Below are positions 13,920-23,199 of a DNA stretch of 64,000 bases, piece after piece; the stretch's first letter is position 1, and every line of letters begins with the position of its first letter. The stretch lies in the NCBI GenBank assembly GCA_022819745.1, contig JAJEGS010000006.1, forward strand, positions 99,107-163,106. Direction: 5' to 3'. This DNA is from Candidatus Latescibacterota bacterium (GTDB taxonomy: Bacteria > Latescibacterota > UBA2968 > UBA8231). The position numbers and the translations under genes are program-made. Below the pieces are notes generated by a model. The model did not search any database, had not been told where the DNA came from, and saw only the letters and a list, made by a program, of their open reading frames with translations.

Positions 13920-16016
13920 ATGCTCGCCCGTTGCCTCTCATTCGCCGTCCTCGCCGCTCTTTGCTCCACCGCCTACGCCGACCCGCAAGCCACCCGAGAC
14001 GACATCGAAATTAGCCGCATCCTCAACGTCCCCCAAAGCACGCTCCGCATCGCCAAGGATCCGCGTACCAACGCGCTCTACACCTTGCGGCAAAACGGCG
14101 CGATTGATCGCATCGACCTAGCGGCGGGCGAACACACGCCCGCATATTCCAGAGCCGACCACGGCATCCGCAGCGGCTTTACGGGCTTTGCCATTGGGCC
14201 GGACGGCTCATTTTACTTGGCGTCAAACCGCCGTGGGCCGCGCGACAGCGGCCAATTTGCCCTCGCTCGCGGCATTTTGCTCGATGCCGACACCGGCGAG
14301 CGGCAATGGGAACAACTCGAATCGGACAACCTGCCCGATGATATTCCCATCAACGACATCCTCGCCGCCACCAGCCTCGGCCGCGATCCCACGACCAACA
14401 CCCGCTACGCGCTCAAGCCCAACGGCGACATCACCCTCGTACCTTCGGGCACAGTGTACACAGCCGCCGACCACGGCTTCAGTCGCGCCAGCGCCCTGTT
14501 TATCGACGCCGACGGCGTCTTTTACGTCCTCAAACGCATCGACCTATCCAGCTACAACATCGCCACCATCACCAAGGGCGAAGTCGATCCAAATAGCGGC
14601 GAGGAGTTTTACACCTTTCACGACAAGCAGGGCAGGATCGTCAGCGAAAATAAGTGGTACAGCTTCCCCGAGGCACAGAGGGGCCACGTCGATACTACCA
14701 TCGTCAGCACCGAGCGCACCTGGTTTACCCTCGCAGAGACCGCACCCTACGAGCGGTGCGACTGCATCTTCAACCACGAGGTCAACGGGCTAGTCGTCAG
14801 CCCCGACAACCGCTCGCTCTTTATCAACAGCGGCTCGCGCACCGATCACGGCGAAATACAAGACGGCAACAGGCAGTTCCCCGACCTGCGCGAAACCGCG
14901 CTCACAGCTATCGTTTTGCGCGTCCCGACCGATGCCCGCGACCTCGTGCTGCCCAACGATCGCGACGCACTCCGCGCTCAAGGTTTCCTCTTTGCCGAGG
15001 GCCTGCGCAATGCCTACGACCTCGCCTTCGCCCCCAACGGCGATCTATTCGCTACGGAAAACGGACCCGACCGCGATATGGCCGAGGAGCTCAATTGGCT
15101 GCGCGAAGGGCATCACTACGGCTTCCCCTGGCGCATGGGTCTCGAAGACACTCCTCAGCAATTTTCCAACTACGATCCAGCTAGCGACTTTCTCCTTCCC
15201 GCTAGGTTCACCGCCGTGCGCGAAGGCTACTACCACAACGATCCCACGTACCCACCACCGCCGCGCGACTTCACCGAGCCGGTGATCAATCTCGGGCCAG
15301 ACGCCGACGCCTACCGCGACCCAGCCGACGGCCGCCTCAAGGACGCCAGCGAAGAAGGCGTGCGCTTCGGCACCTTCACCGCGCATCGTTCCCCTTTAGG
15401 GTTGGTCTTCGACGCAGATAATGCCCTCGCCGAGCCGTTCCAAGGCGACGGCTTCGTGCTTAGCTGGACCGAGGGCGATCCCGACGGCGACGACGTCGCT
15501 GGCCCGTTCAACGACCCCAGTGAAGACCTGCTGCATCTCGACTTAGCGAAAGTCGGCGACAACTACGAGGCGCGCGTCACCCGCATCGTCGGTGGATTTT
15601 CCAACCCTATTGACGCGGAAATCATCGGCAATCGCATTTACGTCATCGAATGGAGCGGCGGGCGCGGTCTGTGGGAAATCATCTTGCCACAGGCTACAAT
15701 CGAAACGGCAGTTGCCGAAGCCGAAGGCATTGTACCCGAGGAGTTTGCGCTGGCACAAAACTTCCCCAATCCCTTTAACGCCAGCACCACCATTGCTTTC
15801 CAACTCGCCCTTCCGTCTCAAGTCGAATTGTCCATTTACAACATCAGCGGCCAGCGCGTGCGCACCCTCATCAGCGATTCCCTGCCCGCCGGGCATCATC
15901 GCCTGCAATGGGACGGCCGCAACGAGCGCGGCGAATCAGTAGCCAGCGGCGCGTATCTATACCAGCTATCGGCCGGCGACTTTGTCGCCACCCGCCAGCT
16001 CATGCTACTCAAGTGA
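13920..16016 (+). CDS. Secreted PQQ sugar-dehydrogenase-like propeller with C-terminal sorting domain
   Basis: About 698 residues. A signal peptide (MLARCLSFAVLAALCSTAYA) is followed by a six-bladed glucose/sorbosone dehydrogenase-type propeller (residues about 40-590). The recognisable core includes FAEGLRNAYDLAFAPNGDLFATENGPDRDM..EELNWLREGHHYGFPWRMG, the PQQ/calcium region of soluble glucose dehydrogenases. The last 85 residues form a FlgD/type-IX-type CTD (FALAQNFPNPFNASTTI ... RQLMLLK). The ATG at 13920 is chosen for its AAAGGA site. A 37-residue segment around 14601-14711 is absent from the tandem paralogue and resembles a module of the large surface proteins at 23-32 kb. Substrate unknown; exported to the cell surface or medium. 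Confidence 0.8.
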   Translation: MLARCLSFAVLAALCSTAYADPQATRDDIEISRILNVPQSTLRIAKDPRTNALYTLRQNGAIDRIDLAAGEHTPAYSRADHGIRSGFTGFAIGPDGSFYLASNRRGPRDSGQFALARGILLDADTGERQWEQLESDNLPDDIPINDILAATSLGRDPTTNTRYALKPNGDITLVPSGTVYTAADHGFSRASALFIDADGVFYVLKRIDLSSYNIATITKGEVDPNSGEEFYTFHDKQGRIVSENKWYSFPEAQRGHVDTTIVSTERTWFTLAETAPYERCDCIFNHEVNGLVVSPDNRSLFINSGSRTDHGEIQDGNRQFPDLRETALTAIVLRVPTDARDLVLPNDRDALRAQGFLFAEGLRNAYDLAFAPNGDLFATENGPDRDMAEELNWLREGHHYGFPWRMGLEDTPQQFSNYDPASDFLLPARFTAVREGYYHNDPTYPPPPRDFTEPVINLGPDADAYRDPADGRLKDASEEGVRFGTFTAHRSPLGLVFDADNALAEPFQGDGFVLSWTEGDPDGDDVAGPFNDPSEDLLHLDLAKVGDNYEARVTRIVGGFSNPIDAEIIGNRIYVIEWSGGRGLWEIILPQATIETAVAEAEGIVPEEFALAQNFPNPFNASTTIAFQLALPSQVELSIYNISGQRVRTLISDSLPAGHHRLQWDGRNERGESVASGAYLYQLSAGDFVATRQLMLLK

Positions 16017-16034
16017 GCTGCACTGAGGAACTCC

Positions 16035-19001
16035 ATGCTGGTCCGTTGCCTCTCGCTTGTCGCGCTCGCTGCCTTTTGCTCCACTGCGTACGCCGACCCG
16101 CAAGCCACCCGCTCCGACATTGAGACCCGCCGCATCCTCAGCGTCTCCCAAGGCACCATCCGCATCGCCAAAGATCCGCGCGACGACGCGCTCTATATCT
16201 TGCGGCAGGACGGCGCAATCGAACGCATAGACCTAACAGCGGCTAGGCGCGTCCCAACATACTCCCACCGCGACCACGGCATCAGTAGCGGCTTCACGGG
16301 CTTTGCCATCGGACCGGATGGCTCGTTTTACTTGGCATCCAATCGCCACGGCCCCCGCAACAGCGGCCAGTTTGCCCTTGCCCGAGGCACTTTACTCGAC
16401 ACCGACACCGGCGAGCGGCAGTGGGAACAACTCGACCCGGACAACCTGCCCGCCGACGTTCCCATCTCCGACATCCTCGCCGCCTCCATCTTTGGCCGCG
16501 ATCCCACAACCGCCAACCGCTACGTCCTCAAGACCAACGGCGATATCACCCTCTTGCCTGAGGGCACGGCGTACACGACTGCCGACCACGGTTTCATCCG
16601 CCCCAGTGCCCTGTTTATCGACGCCGACGGCACCTTTTACGTCCTCAAACGCATCGACTTGTCCATCTACAACATCGCCACCATCACCAAGGGCGAAGTC
16701 GATCCAAGCAGCGGCGAGCGCACCTGGTTTACCCTCGCGGAAACCGAACCCTACGAGCGGTGCGACTGCATCTACAACCACGAGGTCAACGCGCTAATCG
16801 TCAGCCCCGACAATCGCTCGCTCTTTGTCAACAGCGGCTCGCGCACCGATCACGGCGAGATCCAAGACGGCAATGGGCACTTCCCCGACCTGCGCGAAAC
16901 CGCGCTCACCGCCGTAATTCTGCGCGTCCCAACCGATGCCCGCGACCTCGTGTTGCCCAACAGCCGCTATGCCCTGCTCGACCAAGGCCTTCTCTTTGCC
17001 GAGGGCTTGCGCAATGCCTACGACTTCGCCTTCGCCCCCAACGGCGACCTTTTCACCACGGAAAACGGACCGGGCCGCGACATGCCTGAGGAACTCAATT
17101 GGCTGCGCCAAGGACATCACTACGGCTTCCCTTGGCGCATGGGTCTCGACGACACCCCGCAGCAATTCCCCGACTACGACCCAGCCACCGACTTCCTCCT
17201 CTCCCCCCGCTCCACGGCCGTGCGCGAAGGCTACTACCACAACGATCCCACATACCCACCGCCACCGCGCGATTTCACCGACCCAGTGATCAATCTCGGG
17301 CCAGACGCCGATGCTTACCGCGACCCAGCCGACGGCCGCATTAAGGATGCCAGTGAAGAGGGCGTGCGCTTCGGCACCTTCACCGCGCACCGCTCGCCAC
17401 TCGGACTGGTATTCGACGTGGACAAGTCCCTCGCCGAGCCATTTCGCGGCGACGGCTTCACCCTCAGTTGGACTCGGGGCGACCCCAACGGCGACAGCGT
17501 CAACGGCCCGTTCAACGACCCTAGCCAAGACCTGTTGCATCTCGACTTGACGAAAGTCGGCGACAACTACGAAGCGCGCGTCACCCGCATCGTCGGCGGG
17601 TTTTCCAACCCTATTGACGCGGAAATCATCGGCAAGCGCCTCTATGTGATCGAATGGAGTGGCAAGCGCGGGCTGTGGGAAATCGTCCTGCCGCCCGCTG
17701 AAGAGTTCCCGCCTGCGAGCCTAGCCGACGCGCAGGTTTTCAGCGACCTAAGCTCGCAAACGCCCGCGGACGATGTGGTGCCGTACGAAGTCAATGCGCC
17801 GTTCTGGTCGGACGGAACCACAAAAACGCGATTCATTCGCCTGCCGCCCGGCGAGCGCATTGCCTTTGCCAGCAGCGGACCTTGGGGCTTTCCCGACGAA
17901 ACCCTTCTGATCAAAAACTTTTACCTCGACTTGGTGCACGGCGATCCGGCCAGCCGGCGCATCATCGAGACGCGCTTCCTCGTCAAGCGCGTGGATGATC
18001 CGGGATGGGATGGTTACAGCTACCTGTGGAACGAAGCAGGCACCGACGCCACCTTGCTCGCCGACAGCACGACTGTTGCATACGTGATTGACGACCCCCA
18101 AGATCCAGTGGGCTTTTTCTTGCAAGAGTACTACTTTCCCGCGCGCCAAGACTGCGAAGTCTGCCACACCAAGGGCGCGGGCTACGTCCTCGGCGTCCAC
18201 ACGGCCCAACTCCACGCGGGCGCGGAGCAAAACGACTCGACGACTCGACTGAGCTCGCCGAAGTCTGAGCTCGCCGAAGTCCAGTTGCATACCCTCGCCG
18301 AACAGGGCCTTTTCACCGAAGAGTTGCCAGCCGACCTGTCTTCCTTGCCTCACCTACCCAACCCCTTCGACCCCAGCGTCCCGCTCGACCAGCGCGCCCG
18401 CTCGTACCTCGAAGTCAACTGCGCCCCGTGCCACCGGCCCGAAAGCGTCAGCCGCACCATCATCGACCTGCGCTACGACACGCCCTTGGCCCAAACCAAT
18501 ACGGTCGGGGCTTTCCCCACACTCGGCGATATAGGCGAGCCAGAGGCCCTCATCCTCTCTCCTGGAGAACCGCAGCTTTCCACGCTCTACCTGCGGATGT
18601 TGACGATGGGCACCTTTCGCATGCCGCCGCTGGCTTCCTCAATCATCGACGAGCGCGGTGCCGACCTCATCGCCGAATGGATCACCAGCCTAGAACCCGT
18701 CGCAGCCAAAGCAACCACACCGACCGCCTTTGCCCTCGACCAGAACTATCCCAACCCCTTCAATGCAGCCACGACCATCGAATTCCAACTAGCGGCTTCG
18801 TCCGCCGTCAAATTGGAGATCTACGACGCGCTCGGTCAAAAGATCCGCACCTTGGTCGCACGACATCTCGCCGCTGGACGCTACCGCACCGAGTGGACCG
18901 GGCGCGACGATGCCGGGCGCATGGTCGCCAGCGGTACTTACTTCTATAGGTTGCGAGCCGGAGCTTTCCTAGACATCAAACAACTAACCCTGTTGAAATA
19001 G
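16035..19001 (+). CDS. Secreted sugar-dehydrogenase-like propeller fused to SO2930-type di-haem cytochrome domain, with sorting domain
   Basis: 988 residues, tandem paralogue of the preceding gene (near-identical signal peptide and propeller, residues 1-555). A second module (about 565-885) matches SO2930/HNE_0200-type di-haem proteins: VVPYEVNAPFWSDGTTKTRF, IKNFYLDLVHGD, and two covalent haem-c sites, CEVCH (707-711) and CAPCH (796-800). It ends with an NYPNPFNAATTI-type sorting domain and KQLTLLK. A dehydrogenase passing electrons to attached haems is the natural inference. It lacks the 37-residue insertion of its neighbour, and carries two abutting tandem duplications (18234-18281) whose frame effects cancel. 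Confidence 0.82.
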   Translation: MLVRCLSLVALAAFCSTAYADPQATRSDIETRRILSVSQGTIRIAKDPRDDALYILRQDGAIERIDLTAARRVPTYSHRDHGISSGFTGFAIGPDGSFYLASNRHGPRNSGQFALARGTLLDTDTGERQWEQLDPDNLPADVPISDILAASIFGRDPTTANRYVLKTNGDITLLPEGTAYTTADHGFIRPSALFIDADGTFYVLKRIDLSIYNIATITKGEVDPSSGERTWFTLAETEPYERCDCIYNHEVNALIVSPDNRSLFVNSGSRTDHGEIQDGNGHFPDLRETALTAVILRVPTDARDLVLPNSRYALLDQGLLFAEGLRNAYDFAFAPNGDLFTTENGPGRDMPEELNWLRQGHHYGFPWRMGLDDTPQQFPDYDPATDFLLSPRSTAVREGYYHNDPTYPPPPRDFTDPVINLGPDADAYRDPADGRIKDASEEGVRFGTFTAHRSPLGLVFDVDKSLAEPFRGDGFTLSWTRGDPNGDSVNGPFNDPSQDLLHLDLTKVGDNYEARVTRIVGGFSNPIDAEIIGKRLYVIEWSGKRGLWEIVLPPAEEFPPASLADAQVFSDLSSQTPADDVVPYEVNAPFWSDGTTKTRFIRLPPGERIAFASSGPWGFPDETLLIKNFYLDLVHGDPASRRIIETRFLVKRVDDPGWDGYSYLWNEAGTDATLLADSTTVAYVIDDPQDPVGFFLQEYYFPARQDCEVCHTKGAGYVLGVHTAQLHAGAEQNDSTTRLSSPKSELAEVQLHTLAEQGLFTEELPADLSSLPHLPNPFDPSVPLDQRARSYLEVNCAPCHRPESVSRTIIDLRYDTPLAQTNTVGAFPTLGDIGEPEALILSPGEPQLSTLYLRMLTMGTFRMPPLASSIIDERGADLIAEWITSLEPVAAKATTPTAFALDQNYPNPFNAATTIEFQLAASSAVKLEIYDALGQKIRTLVARHLAAGRYRTEWTGRDDAGRMVASGTYFYRLRAGAFLDIKQLTLLK

Positions 19002-19004
19002 GAA

Positions 19005-19096
19005 CTGATGTTACGCAGTGCGGCTCCCTGCTGTCCTTCCATTGTCCTTCCCGCGTAGGCTGACTGGACGGCATGACAAAAACTGCGCAACATCAG
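19005..19096. repeat. Imperfect 15-bp inverted repeat pair, possible MITE-like remnant
   Basis: CTGATGTTACGCAGT (19005-19019) and ACTGCGCAACATCAG (19082-19096) are inverted copies with one mismatch, 62 bases apart, in the only gap between 19001 and 19133. No transposase and no clear target duplication is visible. A solo miniature element or a long-loop transcription signal are both possible. Confidence 0.4.
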
Positions 19097-19132
19097 AGTA
19101 ATTAACGCCCCTATCTTCTGATCTAGACCCTT

Positions 19133-21307
19133 ATGAATCCCTGTGTGATCGCCTTCTTGATTTTCGCGTTAGCAAGCTGCACTGCCGATCCCTACCAAGC
19201 TCCCGGCACTCAGCGCATGGCCGAGCAACTCGCCGCCCTCGCCGCTCAGGCCAACGCCGAGGACAACATCTATTTGAGCCAGCACCGCGTTGACTGGCTG
19301 CGCCGCCAGCCCGCACCAGACGACCCCGTGCAACAGCTCAGCCGACAGGTCGAACTAGCCAAAGAATTGTTGCGTGCCGGCGCATCCGCCGAGGCAGCCG
19401 CCCTGTTCGAGCAGGTGCGCCAGCAAGCCGACGCCCACCGCTTCCGCACCCGACCGAGCCTTGAAGAGATGATCGCCCTCGCCTACTTGCGGCTCGGCGA
19501 GCAGCAAAACTGCATCGACGACCACAACCTCGCCTCCTGCCTACTACCCATCGCAGCCGAAGGAGTCCACAAGCTACAAGATGGATCGCGTGCAGCCATC
19601 GCTTACTACCGCACAATCTTGGAAAAAACGCCCTACGACCTGACCTCGCGCTGGCTGCTCAACATCGCCTATATGACCGTGGGCGAATATCCGCACCAAG
19701 TGCCAGCCACCCATCTCATTCCCCCAGAAGTCTTCGCCGCTGACGCCGCTATCGGCCACTTCCCCGACCGAGCTCCCGCCTTGGGGTTGAATGTCCTCGG
19801 CTTGGCCGGGGGCGGCATTATGGAAGACTTCGACAACGACGGCTTCCTCGACATCATCGCCACTTCTTGGGGCCTCGACGATCCCCTGCGCTACTTCCGC
19901 AACCAAGGCGACGGCACTTTCGCCGAGCGCACTGCTGCCGCTGGTTTGACCGGCCTAGTCGGCGGCCTCAACGCCGTACAGACGGACTTTGACAACGACG
20001 GCTTCGCCGATGTGCTGGTCCTGCGCGGCGGCTGGTTTGGTGCCGACGGCCTCCATCCCAACTCGCTATTGCGCAACCAAGGCGACGAAACCTTCGCCGA
20101 TGTAACCGAGGCGGCTGGGCTGCTCACGTTGCACCCCACGCAGACCGCGGCTTGGGCCGACTTCGACAACGACGGCTGGCTCGACCTATTCGTGGGCAAC
20201 GAATCCTCTGCCGAAGAGCATCATCCCTGTGAACTGTTCCGCAATCAAGGCGACGGAACCTTTGTTGATGTGGCGGCAGAAGTCGGCTTGGACGTCGATG
20301 GTTTCGTCAAAGGGGTGGCTTGGGGCGACATTGACAACGACCGCCGACCCGACCTCTACATCTCCCGCCTCGGACAGCCCAATCTCCTCTTCCACAATGA
20401 TGGCCCAGACGCCGATGGCCGCTGGCGTTTTTCCGACATAACCGCCCGCGCTGGCGTGAGCCAACCGACGTTTAGCTTCCCAGTGTGGTTTTGGGACTAC
20501 GACAACGACGGCTGGCTGGACCTATTCGTCTCCGGCTACAAGGCCGACGCTGGCGACGTCGCCGCTGACTACATGGAACTGCCGCACAAAGGCGAGCCAC
20601 CGCGCCTCTACCGCAACCAAGGCGACGGCACCTTCGCCGACATGGCCCGCCAGACCCACAGCGACAAGGTCCTCTATACGATGGGCTGCAACTTCGGCGA
20701 CCTCGACAACGACGGCTGGCTCGACTTCTACGCTGGCACCGGCGACCCCGACTACCGTTCGCTAATACCCAACCGCATGTTTCGCAACGCCGCCGGACAG
20801 CGTTTCGAAGATGTAACTACTTCCGGCGGCTTCGGGCACCTGCAAAAAGGGCACGGCGTGGCCTTCGGCGATATAGACAACGACGGTGATCAGGACATCT
20901 ACGCGGTGGTCGGCGGAGCCTATTCGGGAGACGTGTACACCAATGTGCTCTTTGAAAACCCCGGCCACGGCAATCATTGGATCACTCTCAAACTAGAGGG
21001 AACCAAATCGAATCGAGCCGGGATCGGCACGCGGATTCAAGCCCGTACGGAGACGCGGACGATCCACGTCCTCGCCGGCACGGGCGCGAGTTTTGGGGCT
21101 TCGACCTTACAACAGGAGATCGGATTGGGGGAAGCTGAAGTACTCGACACGTTGACTTTGCACTGGCCTTCCGGCACGGTGCAGACCTTTACAAACGTGC
21201 CGGTCAATGGGGTGTACCGGATTCGCGAAGATGCTACGGCCCTAGAACGTTTGGATGTCGATCCTCTTGAGCTAGCTACCGAAGGCCACCAAGCGCATCG
21301 CCATTAG
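19133..21307 (+). CDS. CRTAC1/ASPIC propeller lipoprotein with N-terminal TPR-like region
   Basis: 724 residues. A lipoprotein signal ends LIFALASC (Cys16). Residues about 20-210 are helical and TPR-like. Residues about 225-600 contain FG-GAP/VCBS repeats with calcium-binding cores such as DFDNDGFLD, DFDNDGWLD, DIDNDGDQD and the recurring FRNQGDGTF. The C terminus (about 620-700) is an ASPIC/UnbV domain (NHWITLKLEGTKSNRAGIG ... LHWPSGTVQTF). Such proteins are surface or periplasmic with unknown ligand. It joins in one chain the two protein types (TPR, CRTAC1) encoded as separate overlapping genes at 34-40 kb. It converges on the membrane-TPR gene with a nine-base gap. Confidence 0.85.
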   Translation: MNPCVIAFLIFALASCTADPYQAPGTQRMAEQLAALAAQANAEDNIYLSQHRVDWLRRQPAPDDPVQQLSRQVELAKELLRAGASAEAAALFEQVRQQADAHRFRTRPSLEEMIALAYLRLGEQQNCIDDHNLASCLLPIAAEGVHKLQDGSRAAIAYYRTILEKTPYDLTSRWLLNIAYMTVGEYPHQVPATHLIPPEVFAADAAIGHFPDRAPALGLNVLGLAGGGIMEDFDNDGFLDIIATSWGLDDPLRYFRNQGDGTFAERTAAAGLTGLVGGLNAVQTDFDNDGFADVLVLRGGWFGADGLHPNSLLRNQGDETFADVTEAAGLLTLHPTQTAAWADFDNDGWLDLFVGNESSAEEHHPCELFRNQGDGTFVDVAAEVGLDVDGFVKGVAWGDIDNDRRPDLYISRLGQPNLLFHNDGPDADGRWRFSDITARAGVSQPTFSFPVWFWDYDNDGWLDLFVSGYKADAGDVAADYMELPHKGEPPRLYRNQGDGTFADMARQTHSDKVLYTMGCNFGDLDNDGWLDFYAGTGDPDYRSLIPNRMFRNAAGQRFEDVTTSGGFGHLQKGHGVAFGDIDNDGDQDIYAVVGGAYSGDVYTNVLFENPGHGNHWITLKLEGTKSNRAGIGTRIQARTETRTIHVLAGTGASFGASTLQQEIGLGEAEVLDTLTLHWPSGTVQTFTNVPVNGVYRIREDATALERLDVDPLELATEGHQAHRH

Positions 21308-21316
21308 GCAGACTGC

Positions 21317-23191
21317 TTACAACCGAGCCAATAGCCGCGCCGCCGTGGCGTGGTTTGGGTCCACCGTCAATAACTGCTGCAACGCCTGCCGCGCCTCGGC
21401 AAGGTGGCCCAGCCGCTGGTAGGAAAGCGCCATGCTCAAATAGGCTTTGACGTGGCGCGGCTCTAAAGAGAGCGCCGAGGCAAACGCGGCGATCGCCTGC
21501 TCGTTCTCTCCGGCCTTCTGCAAGGCCAACCCCAAGTTGAAGTGGTGCGAGGCGTCGGCCCGGTCGAGCGCGACGGCTTTTTGATAGGCGTTGATCGCGG
21601 CCGGCACATTTTCCATCTGCAAATAGGCCGTACCGAGGTTGTTGTACGCCGGGGCGTAGTCGAACTCGTCGAGGGCCTCGCGGAAGCGTTCCTCCGCCTT
21701 GGTGAACTCGCCCCGCTGCAAAAAGACCAACCCCTGTGCGTTGAGCGCTTCGACGTAGCGCGGCTTGTGGTCTATCGCCTGCTGGTAGTGAATATGCGCC
21801 TTTTTCCAATCGCCCTGCCGAGCGTAGAGTAAGCCGAGATTTTTGTGCGCCTCATAGGCCCCCGCGTCCAGCTCTAGCGCCCGCTCATACTCTCCGGCGG
21901 CCCTTTCCCAGTCGCCCTGCCGCGCATAAAAGACGCCTAAGTTGTTGTGGGCACCAGCCAAGTCCGGGAACAATTCGACCATCTTCTCCCGCGCCTCGGC
22001 CTCGTCGGCCGTCCAGTAAAACTGGAAGAGCGAGAACGCCATCACTGGCACCGCAAAATAGGCCAACTGTCGGCCAGTCTCGCGGACGTACGAGATCAAG
22101 CCGCTCGGCAATGTCTGCAATCCAATGCGGTTGGATCCTTCCTCGGCATTGATCCCCAGATTGGCTTGATTCTTGCGGTCGCGGATTTTCCAGATGAACC
22201 CGTCGAAATAGTAGTGCAAAAGCGTCGAGGTGATGACGAAGATCTCGACCATTTTGATCGCCTGCTCGGACTTGAGAAAGCCCTCCATCATGTTGATGCT
22301 GCCGTAGGCAAAGCAAACCAGCACGTACGCGATCAGTATCGGCAGGGTGCGCGTAGTGAAAAAGGTGCGCAGGAGCTTGGTAGTCCGCTCCTGCCTTTTG
22401 ACGAGGTTGTTGTTATAGACCCAGACGATGGCGAAGTACTGGATATCGTGAAAAACGGCAAAAGCCGCGTACCCGATGACGAGGTCGTTGATGTGTATCC
22501 AGCCGTAGTAGATGATAAACACCGTAGTCGCCATCACCGCGATCTTGGGCAGGCTTATCTTCTGACCGGTAATCGCCCGCCGGACGATATTGGCCAAGTA
22601 CGCCGCCAGCACGGCCATAGTAACATAGAACAGCACCTTTTTGAGCAGGAACGTCAATTCGGCCGACAGGAAGGGCACGCCGACCCGCTGGTTGTGGTCG
22701 AGGATGCGGTGGAAGTATTCGGGGCTATAGATGACCACCGTTGCAAAGGCACACAAGGTCAGCAGCCAGTCGAGCCGGGAATTGAGCTTGGAGAAGATCT
22801 TGTTTTTGGCATCGTAGATCCGCATGATGCCGTAGTGCTGCATAAAGAGGTGCCAGATCTCCCACACTAGCACCATCAGGAAAAGCCCGTGCAGGGTATT
22901 GAATTGCGCTAGCGCCGTCACGATGAGCACGACGACCGGCGCGACGAGGAACTTCTCCTTGAAGGTGCTGAATAGCTCTGGGTCGCCGTAGGCGCGCATA
23001 AACCCCGGCAAGTGATGGCCGGTGGCAAACAGCGCCAGCGCGTAGAAGGCGATGGTCTGCGAGTCGAACACGGCCCGCAATGGCAGCATGGTCACCAAGC
23101 ACAAAAGCGGCGTGCCAATAAAAAAGAACAGGTCGCCAAAGGGCGAGATGATCCACTTTTGATCGCGGTACACGGCTGGGGCGACAGTCAT
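21317..23191 (-). CDS. Polytopic membrane protein with histidine motifs and C-terminal TPR array
   Basis: 624 residues. About eleven hydrophobic helices fill residues 10-400, with conserved-looking His/acidic motifs at helix ends: GHHLPGFMRAYGDPE, EIWHLFMQHYG, FHDIQYF and HYYFDGFIWKIRD. These recall membrane di-iron or Brp/Blh-like enzymes, but I cannot assign a family. Residues about 400-624 form roughly six TPRs (AHNNLGVFYARQGDWERA and so on). I chose the ATG at 23191, preceded by AGGA, over a TTG at 23203. It is the last gene of the long minus-strand block, eight bases after the preceding surface protein's stop. Confidence 0.6.
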   Translation of the reverse strand: MTVAPAVYRDQKWIISPFGDLFFFIGTPLLCLVTMLPLRAVFDSQTIAFYALALFATGHHLPGFMRAYGDPELFSTFKEKFLVAPVVVLIVTALAQFNTLHGLFLMVLVWEIWHLFMQHYGIMRIYDAKNKIFSKLNSRLDWLLTLCAFATVVIYSPEYFHRILDHNQRVGVPFLSAELTFLLKKVLFYVTMAVLAAYLANIVRRAITGQKISLPKIAVMATTVFIIYYGWIHINDLVIGYAAFAVFHDIQYFAIVWVYNNNLVKRQERTTKLLRTFFTTRTLPILIAYVLVCFAYGSINMMEGFLKSEQAIKMVEIFVITSTLLHYYFDGFIWKIRDRKNQANLGINAEEGSNRIGLQTLPSGLISYVRETGRQLAYFAVPVMAFSLFQFYWTADEAEAREKMVELFPDLAGAHNNLGVFYARQGDWERAAGEYERALELDAGAYEAHKNLGLLYARQGDWKKAHIHYQQAIDHKPRYVEALNAQGLVFLQRGEFTKAEERFREALDEFDYAPAYNNLGTAYLQMENVPAAINAYQKAVALDRADASHHFNLGLALQKAGENEQAIAAFASALSLEPRHVKAYLSMALSYQRLGHLAEARQALQQLLTVDPNHATAARLLARL

Positions 23192-23199
23192 GTCATTCC

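Noticed and set aside
16794..17540. A 248-codon open frame on the minus strand
   Set aside because: Antisense to the sugar-dehydrogenase-like gene; the equivalent shadow recurs in the paralogue, which only reflects the conserved sense strand.
21947..22870. A 307-codon open frame on the plus strand
   Set aside because: Antisense to the membrane-TPR gene; composition skewed to Asp, Val and Arg with no ribosome-binding site or recognisable motif.
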